From Candidatus Uhrbacteria bacterium (GTDB taxonomy: Bacteria > Patescibacteriota > Patescibacteriia > 2-12-FULL-60-25), in NCBI GenBank assembly GCA_016866635.1, contig VGLT01000037.1:1-8493 (forward strand): a stretch of DNA of 8,493 nt. The letters run 5' to 3'. Shown piece by piece: positions 5,700 through 8,493 of this stretch (position 1 is its first letter; each line of letters opens with the position of its first letter). The notes beneath the pieces are model-generated. The model saw nothing but the letters and a program-made list of their open reading frames with translations, was not told the DNA's origin and searched no databases. The translations under genes and the position numbers were made by a program.

Positions 5700-6707
5700 C
5701 TACTTCACATTCTTCCCCACGATCAACGCCATTTCTGCCAGACGGTTGGAATAGCCCCACTCATTGTCATACCAGGCAACAACTTTCACAAAATCTCCAT
5801 CAATCACTTTTGTTAAATTCAAATCAACGATCGCAGAGGCCGGGTTTCCGATAAAATCAGACGACACAAGCAATTCGTTGGTTACCTCTAAAATCCCTTT
5901 CCAACGTTTTTCTTTTGCGGCCTTTTTAAAAACGTTATTCACTTGCTCAACCGTCACCTGCCTTTTTAGAAGAACCGTAAAATCAGACAAGGATACGACC
6001 GGCGTTGGAACGCGGATCGACAGTCCATCAAATCGGTCTTTCAAAGCAGGGATCACTTGAGCCGTCGCTATCGCGGCGCCCGTGGTTGTCGGCACAATAT
6101 TCTCCGCCGCCGCGCGCGCCTCGCGCCAATCTTTGGCTGGAGCATCCTGAAGAACCTGAGAAGCGGTATAAGAATGCACGGTCGTCATCATCGCTTTTTT
6201 AATGCCAAACGTCTGCTCCAAAATATCTGCAACCGGCGTGATGCAGTTTGTCGTGCAGCTCGCATTATTGATCACCTCCGCTTTTGACTGACGAACGGAC
6301 TTCTCATTTACTCCAATCACAAACGTCGGCACATGGCCGCCTTTGGCTGGCGCAGAAATAATCACACGCTTCGCTCCTGCGGTGATGTGCTTTGACGCAC
6401 CTTCCAAATCCGTAAATCGTCCTGTGCATTCCAGCACAACATCAATCTTTAATTTTTTCCATGGCAACATGGCTGGATCTTTTTCTGCCGTGACCAAAAT
6501 TTTCTTTCCTCCAACCATCAAATGTGATTCATCAAAATCTACCTTCTTATCATAGGCACCATACACCGTGTCATGTCGCAATAAATGCGCGAGCGTTTTT
6601 GTGTCCGTCAAATCATTAATCGCGACGACATGAAATCCTGCTTTTGCTAAACCAGCTTTTAAAACCCCTCGGCCAATTCGACCAAAACCATTTATCGCAA
6701 TATTCAT
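5700..6707 (-). CDS. gap: Glyceraldehyde-3-phosphate dehydrogenase (type I, NAD-preferring)
   Basis: GAPDH oxidises and phosphorylates glyceraldehyde 3-phosphate to 1,3-bisphosphoglycerate, the PGK substrate. The 335 aa are the usual length. Seen: Rossmann motif INGFGRIGR (5-13), D32 in INDLTD (typical of NAD preference), the catalytic C151 in ASCTTNC, H178 in TVHSYTASQ, ENIVPTTTGAA, and WYDNEWGYSNR near the C-terminus. I chose ATG 6707 because residue 1 then falls directly before the Rossmann strand. A longer frame from 6803 would run back through the terminator into tsf. No SD is present; a consensus extended -10 ends 9 nt before the ATG. pgk follows after a gap filled with repeats, and the two are probably cotranscribed. 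Confidence 0.97.
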   Translation of the reverse strand: MNIAINGFGRIGRGVLKAGLAKAGFHVVAINDLTDTKTLAHLLRHDTVYGAYDKKVDFDESHLMVGGKKILVTAEKDPAMLPWKKLKIDVVLECTGRFTDLEGASKHITAGAKRVIISAPAKGGHVPTFVIGVNEKSVRQSKAEVINNASCTTNCITPVADILEQTFGIKKAMMTTVHSYTASQVLQDAPAKDWREARAAAENIVPTTTGAAIATAQVIPALKDRFDGLSIRVPTPVVSLSDFTVLLKRQVTVEQVNNVFKKAAKEKRWKGILEVTNELLVSSDFIGNPASAIVDLNLTKVIDGDFVKVVAWYDNEWGYSNRLAEMALIVGKNVK

Positions 6708-6716
6708 ACGTCCGGC

Positions 6717-6725
6717 ATTATAACA
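6717..6725 (-). promoter_or_regulatory. Consensus extended -10 promoter of gap-pgk (near-leaderless)
   Basis: On the minus strand TGT (6725-6723) is followed by a perfect TATAAT (6722-6717), then 9 nt, then the gap ATG. The sequence where a -35 box would lie is inside the tsf terminator stem and does not resemble TTGACA, so recognition should rest on the extended -10. The predicted leader is about 3 nt, which fits the absence of an SD. Confidence 0.8.
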
Positions 6726-6735
6726 CAACAACATG

Positions 6736-6788
6736 AAAAAGACGGGTGGCGCCAAGAGGTACCGTCGGCAACCGGACCCGTCTTTTTT
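6736..6788 (-). terminator. Bidirectional-type intrinsic terminator after tsf
   Basis: A 12-bp stem pairs AAAAAGACGGGT (6736-6747) with ACCCGTCTTTTT (6776-6787) around a 28-nt loop that can itself pair partly (GCC 6751-6753 with GGC 6766-6768). Read on the minus strand it ends in TTTTT. The tsf stop codon TAA (6789-6787) overlaps the base of the stem. It separates rpsB-tsf from gap-pgk, and the gap promoter begins about 11 nt further on. Confidence 0.85.
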
Positions 6789-7398
6789 AGCTTTGTCCGC
6801 CACCGACCATGATCATTCTTTGAAAGCGCGTCGGTACGATCTTTTCTCCAATCTTTGCTGTCTTCTCGTTAATCAGTTGTTCAATGGTCTGCTCTTCATT
6901 CTTGATAAACGATTGCTTCGTCAAGCACACATCCGTGTACCACTTGTTCAGCTTGCCCTCAACAATTTTTGCCTTGATATCTTCTGGCTTATTCTCGTTC
7001 GCCATCTCAGCCAAAAATTCTTCCTTTTTCTTTTCGACGATTTCTGCTGGGACCGTTTCTGGACTCACATACTGTGGATCCATCGCCGCAACCTGCAACG
7101 CAAGATCGCTCGCCAAAAGCTTAAACTCCTCGTTGCGAGCCACAAAATCCGTTTCACAGGCAAGCTCCAACAAAGCCGCCAACTTCCCATTGTGGTGAAC
7201 GTACGATGCTATAATCCCTTCGCTTGCCTGACGCTCAGACTGTTTCTTTGCCGCCTTGATGGCGCCTTTCTTTTTCAAAACTTCGATGGCCTTTTCTATA
7301 TCACCGCCAGCTTCTTCCAACGCGCTTTTACAATCTACAATTCCTGCACCCGTTCGATTGCGCAGGTCATATACCATTTTCGCATCGATCATATCCAT
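6787..7398 (-). CDS. tsf: Translation elongation factor Ts (short form)
   Basis: EF-Ts exchanges GDP for GTP on EF-Tu. The protein has 203 aa, like the short forms known from some bacteria and unlike the ~280-aa Escherichia coli protein. Seen: an N-terminal UBA-like domain with LRNRTGAGIVDCKSALEEA (12-30) and the GDIEKAIEVLKKKG helix; the core LACETDFVARNEEF, whose TDFVA segment contacts EF-Tu; DLALQVAAMDPQYV; then one shortened core region and a helix ending in the C-terminal RFQRMIMVGGG. ATG 7398 is used; an ATG two codons later is equally possible. There is no SD, so translation may depend on rpsB upstream. A 77-nt gap holding a hairpin separates the two, and a terminator overlaps the stop codon. 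Confidence 0.96.
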   Translation of the reverse strand: MDMIDAKMVYDLRNRTGAGIVDCKSALEEAGGDIEKAIEVLKKKGAIKAAKKQSERQASEGIIASYVHHNGKLAALLELACETDFVARNEEFKLLASDLALQVAAMDPQYVSPETVPAEIVEKKKEEFLAEMANENKPEDIKAKIVEGKLNKWYTDVCLTKQSFIKNEEQTIEQLINEKTAKIGEKIVPTRFQRMIMVGGGQS

Positions 7399-7399
7399 G

Positions 7400-7475
7400 A
7401 GCTATTTAGGCTTTAGCTTTTTAGCTTCTTAGGTCAAACCTAACGCCTAAGAAGCTAAAGGCTAAGAAGCTTTAG
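7400..7475 (-). repeat. CTAA/TTAG word repeats with a 14-bp hairpin between rpsB and tsf
   Basis: The whole intergenic gap is built from short related words (CTAAG, GCTAAA and their complements) spaced mostly 7-8 nt apart. TTTAGCTTCTTAGG (7420-7433) pairs perfectly with CCTAAGAAGCTAAA (7446-7459) over a 12-nt loop. A further copy (7461-7475) allows alternative pairing. In the transcript no T run follows the stem, so it is unlikely to be an intrinsic terminator. It may adjust tsf output relative to rpsB or protect an mRNA end. Confidence 0.75.
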
Positions 7476-8270
7476 TTAGTTTCTCCCTTCCAAAAATGGG
7501 TGACTAGCCGCGCCCTCTTTTGCTCCCTGTGCTTGCCCCATAGGCGTTACGAGCGAGCTTCCAAGTTTGGCGCGAGATTTCTCCCACTCCTCACGACCTT
7601 CTTTGATCGCGTCGGCCATCAAGGTTGCGATCAATTCAATGGATTTGACCGCGTCATCATTTGCGGGGATGGGAAAATCAACCGAGGTTGGATCCACGTT
7701 TGAATCACACACGGCAATGATTTTGATTCCACGTTTCAATGCTTCTTCCAATGCGGTTTTATCTTTGCGGATATCGAGGATAAAGATCGCGTCTGGAATG
7801 CGGTTCAACTCTTGAATCCCACCAACTTTCTCATCCAAAATTTTAATCTCTTCACCAAATTTCATCTGCTCAAATTTTGTGTACTTGCTGTACTCACCCT
7901 TTTCTTGACGACGTTTCATCTCTTTAAACTTGCGGATCAACTGCGCCATGGAAGCAAAGTTGGTGAGGGTCCCACCCAGCCAACGCTTGGTGACGTATGG
8001 CATGGTGCAAGCTTTCGCCGCTGTTTCTACCGCAAGAGCCGCTTGCTTTTTGGTGCCGACAAACAGAATCGTGCCGCCACGCAAGGTCGTCTTTTTTGCA
8101 AATTGTAAAGCCGCGTCCAACATTTTTTGTGTTTCTTCCAAATTCAAAATATGGATGTCGTTGCGCGTTCCAAAAATATATTTCTTCATTTTTGGATGCC
8201 ACTTGGATTTTTGATGACCAAAGTGCGCGCCGGCTTGCAGTAACTGAACAAGATTAGGAACCTGAGGCAT
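7476..8270 (-). CDS. rpsB: 30S ribosomal protein S2 (uS2)
   Basis: S2 binds the 30S subunit between head and body. The 264 aa carry the family signatures LLQAGAHFGHQKSKWHPKM (10-28), YIFGTRNDIHILNLEET, the RWLGGTLTNF segment, IPDAIFILDIRKDKTALEEA, IIAVCDSNVDPTSVDFPIPANDDA and an ISIELIATLMADA-like helix (KSIELIATLMADA here). The C-terminal tail of about 35 residues after EEWEKSRAK is Ala/Gly-rich and looks disordered. The ATG at 8270 is supported by AAAAGGAG 11 nt upstream. rpsB-tsf is a widely conserved order. The structured leader between 8271 and about 8380 suggests feedback control, as known for rpsB leaders in other bacteria, but this element is not one I recognise. Confidence 0.98.
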   Translation of the reverse strand: MPQVPNLVQLLQAGAHFGHQKSKWHPKMKKYIFGTRNDIHILNLEETQKMLDAALQFAKKTTLRGGTILFVGTKKQAALAVETAAKACTMPYVTKRWLGGTLTNFASMAQLIRKFKEMKRRQEKGEYSKYTKFEQMKFGEEIKILDEKVGGIQELNRIPDAIFILDIRKDKTALEEALKRGIKIIAVCDSNVDPTSVDFPIPANDDAVKSIELIATLMADAIKEGREEWEKSRAKLGSSLVTPMGQAQGAKEGAASHPFLEGRN

Positions 8271-8281
8271 AGAATCGAATT

Positions 8282-8289
8282 CTCCTTTT
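8282..8289 (-). promoter_or_regulatory. Shine-Dalgarno sequence of rpsB
   Basis: AAAAGGAG on the minus strand ends 11 nt before the ATG, slightly longer than ideal spacing. rpsB is the only minus-strand gene in this window with a clear upstream SD. Confidence 0.75.
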
Positions 8290-8307
8290 AGATTGTTTCA
8301 TTCGAGA

Positions 8308-8335
8308 GCACGTTGGTCCGACGTGCGTAGGACCA
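8308..8335 (-). promoter_or_regulatory. Interleaved inverted repeats in the rpsB leader (candidate switch or S2-responsive element)
   Basis: On the plus strand GCACGT (8308-8313) and ACGTGC (8321-8326) are complementary, and so are TGGTCC (8314-8319) and GGACCA (8330-8335). The order A-B-A'-B' means that the two 6-bp hairpins exclude each other or combine as a partial pseudoknot. A full 6+6 pseudoknot is unlikely, because no linker joins 8313 and 8314. The element ends 18 nt upstream of the SD, so it could control S2 translation. Confidence 0.55.
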
Positions 8336-8378
8336 GGAGAACATGCTCACTTTTTATGAAGGAAACGAGGATGGATAA

Positions 8379-8447
8379 ATGCCAAGAGAATACAAGAAAC
8401 CCTCTAAAAATGCAAGACCCCGCAAACGAGGGGGCTTGCGAGGTTGA
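8379..8447 (+). CDS. Possible 22-aa Lys/Arg-rich microprotein (doubtful)
   Basis: ATG 8379 to TGA 8447 encodes a 22-residue peptide, M-P-R-E-Y-K-K-P-S-K then NARPRKRGGLRG, with nine Lys or Arg residues. A GAGG lies 8 nt before the ATG. The ATG directly follows the TAA of an 11-codon frame (8343-8378) that has AGGAG 3 nt upstream. The basic composition recalls tiny ribosomal proteins, but I recognise no homology, and a purine-rich strand gives such codons by chance. The same DNA on the minus strand looks like a terminator and the rpsB promoter region, so the evidence conflicts. Confidence 0.18.
   Translation: MPREYKKPSKNARPRKRGGLRG
8387..8415 (-). promoter_or_regulatory. Tentative rpsB promoter
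   Basis: On the minus strand TTGCAT (8415-8410), a 17-nt spacer and TATTCT (8392-8387) give a possible promoter with about 3 of 6 and 4 of 6 matches. It would start an rpsB leader of about 110 nt that includes the interleaved repeats. The match is weak; I offer it because rpsB needs a promoter below the terminator-like hairpin at 8405-8439. Confidence 0.3.
8405..8439 (-). terminator. Terminator-like hairpin upstream of rpsB
   Basis: On the minus strand GCAAG-C-CCCC (8439-8430) pairs with GGGG-T-CTTGC (8421-8412), 9 bp with one internal mismatch and an 8-nt loop, followed by A then TTTTT (8410-8406). It would end a minus-strand transcript coming from beyond the right edge. The remaining bases to 8493 hold no gene I can support. 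Confidence 0.55.
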
Positions 8448-8493
8448 AGAGGCCGATCAGTGTCGGGCGAGGTACCTGTTTGCACAGGCCCTG

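Noticed and set aside
6708..6803. N-terminal extension of gap starting at 6803
   Set aside because: It runs through the tsf terminator and gap promoter into tsf. GAPDH residue 1 fits the ATG at 6707 directly before the Rossmann strand.
6733..7416. Plus-strand 227-codon open frame
   Set aside because: It is antisense to the well-conserved tsf, shows no family resemblance or SD, and has the Leu/Phe/Arg-rich composition of an antisense shadow.
8308..8335. A full 6+6 bp H-type pseudoknot
   Set aside because: One connecting loop would be zero nucleotides across a 6-bp groove. Alternative hairpins or a partial pseudoknot are more reasonable.
8440..8493. tRNA, tmRNA or other known RNA gene at the right edge
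   Set aside because: A short hairpin (CCTGT with ACAGG, 8475-8488) is visible, but no cloverleaf, TTCGA-type T loop, CCA end or tmRNA signature.

Overview
The window looks like a chromosomal core-gene stretch from a bacterium of the Candidate Phyla Radiation (Patescibacteria), probably a Parcubacteria-like lineage. This placement is an inference. It rests on tight packing, a short EF-Ts, diverged but intact glycolytic enzymes, start codons without Shine-Dalgarno (SD) sequences, and short-word repeats filling the gaps between genes. No marker that fixes the phylum is present. Moderate GC and standard-code translation fit all genes.

Almost everything is on the minus strand. From right to left the order is: rpsB (S2) and tsf (EF-Ts), with a structured rpsB leader; a terminator; gap (GAPDH) and pgk; a membrane-anchored SIMPL-domain protein followed 2 nt later by eno; a small plus-strand membrane-protein gene with its own promoter, ribosome binding site and terminator; then miaB and a 3'-truncated miaA running off the left edge. 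The blocks cover translation (S2, EF-Ts), lower glycolysis (GAPDH, PGK, enolase) and tRNA A37 modification (MiaA makes i6A, MiaB converts it to ms2i6A). No mobile element, CRISPR array, tRNA or rRNA was seen.

The non-coding DNA holds the less ordinary material. (1) gap, the SIMPL gene and miaB, each the first gene of its block, have an extended -10 box (TGn plus a -10-like hexamer) exactly 9 nt before ATG and no SD, which predicts nearly leaderless mRNAs. rpsB and the small plus-strand gene have SDs instead. (2) Arrays of 7-nt words (CATTACN) fill the gap-pgk gap and overlap the pgk 3' end. A different heptamer array (CATGNTN, four units) lies in frame inside pgk at a surface-loop position. 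A third word family (CTAA/TTAG, 7-8 nt spacing) fills the rpsB-tsf gap. (3) The rpsB leader carries two interleaved 6-bp inverted repeats that suggest a switch or autoregulatory element. (4) The 69-aa plus-strand membrane protein is an orphan with every expression signal in place.
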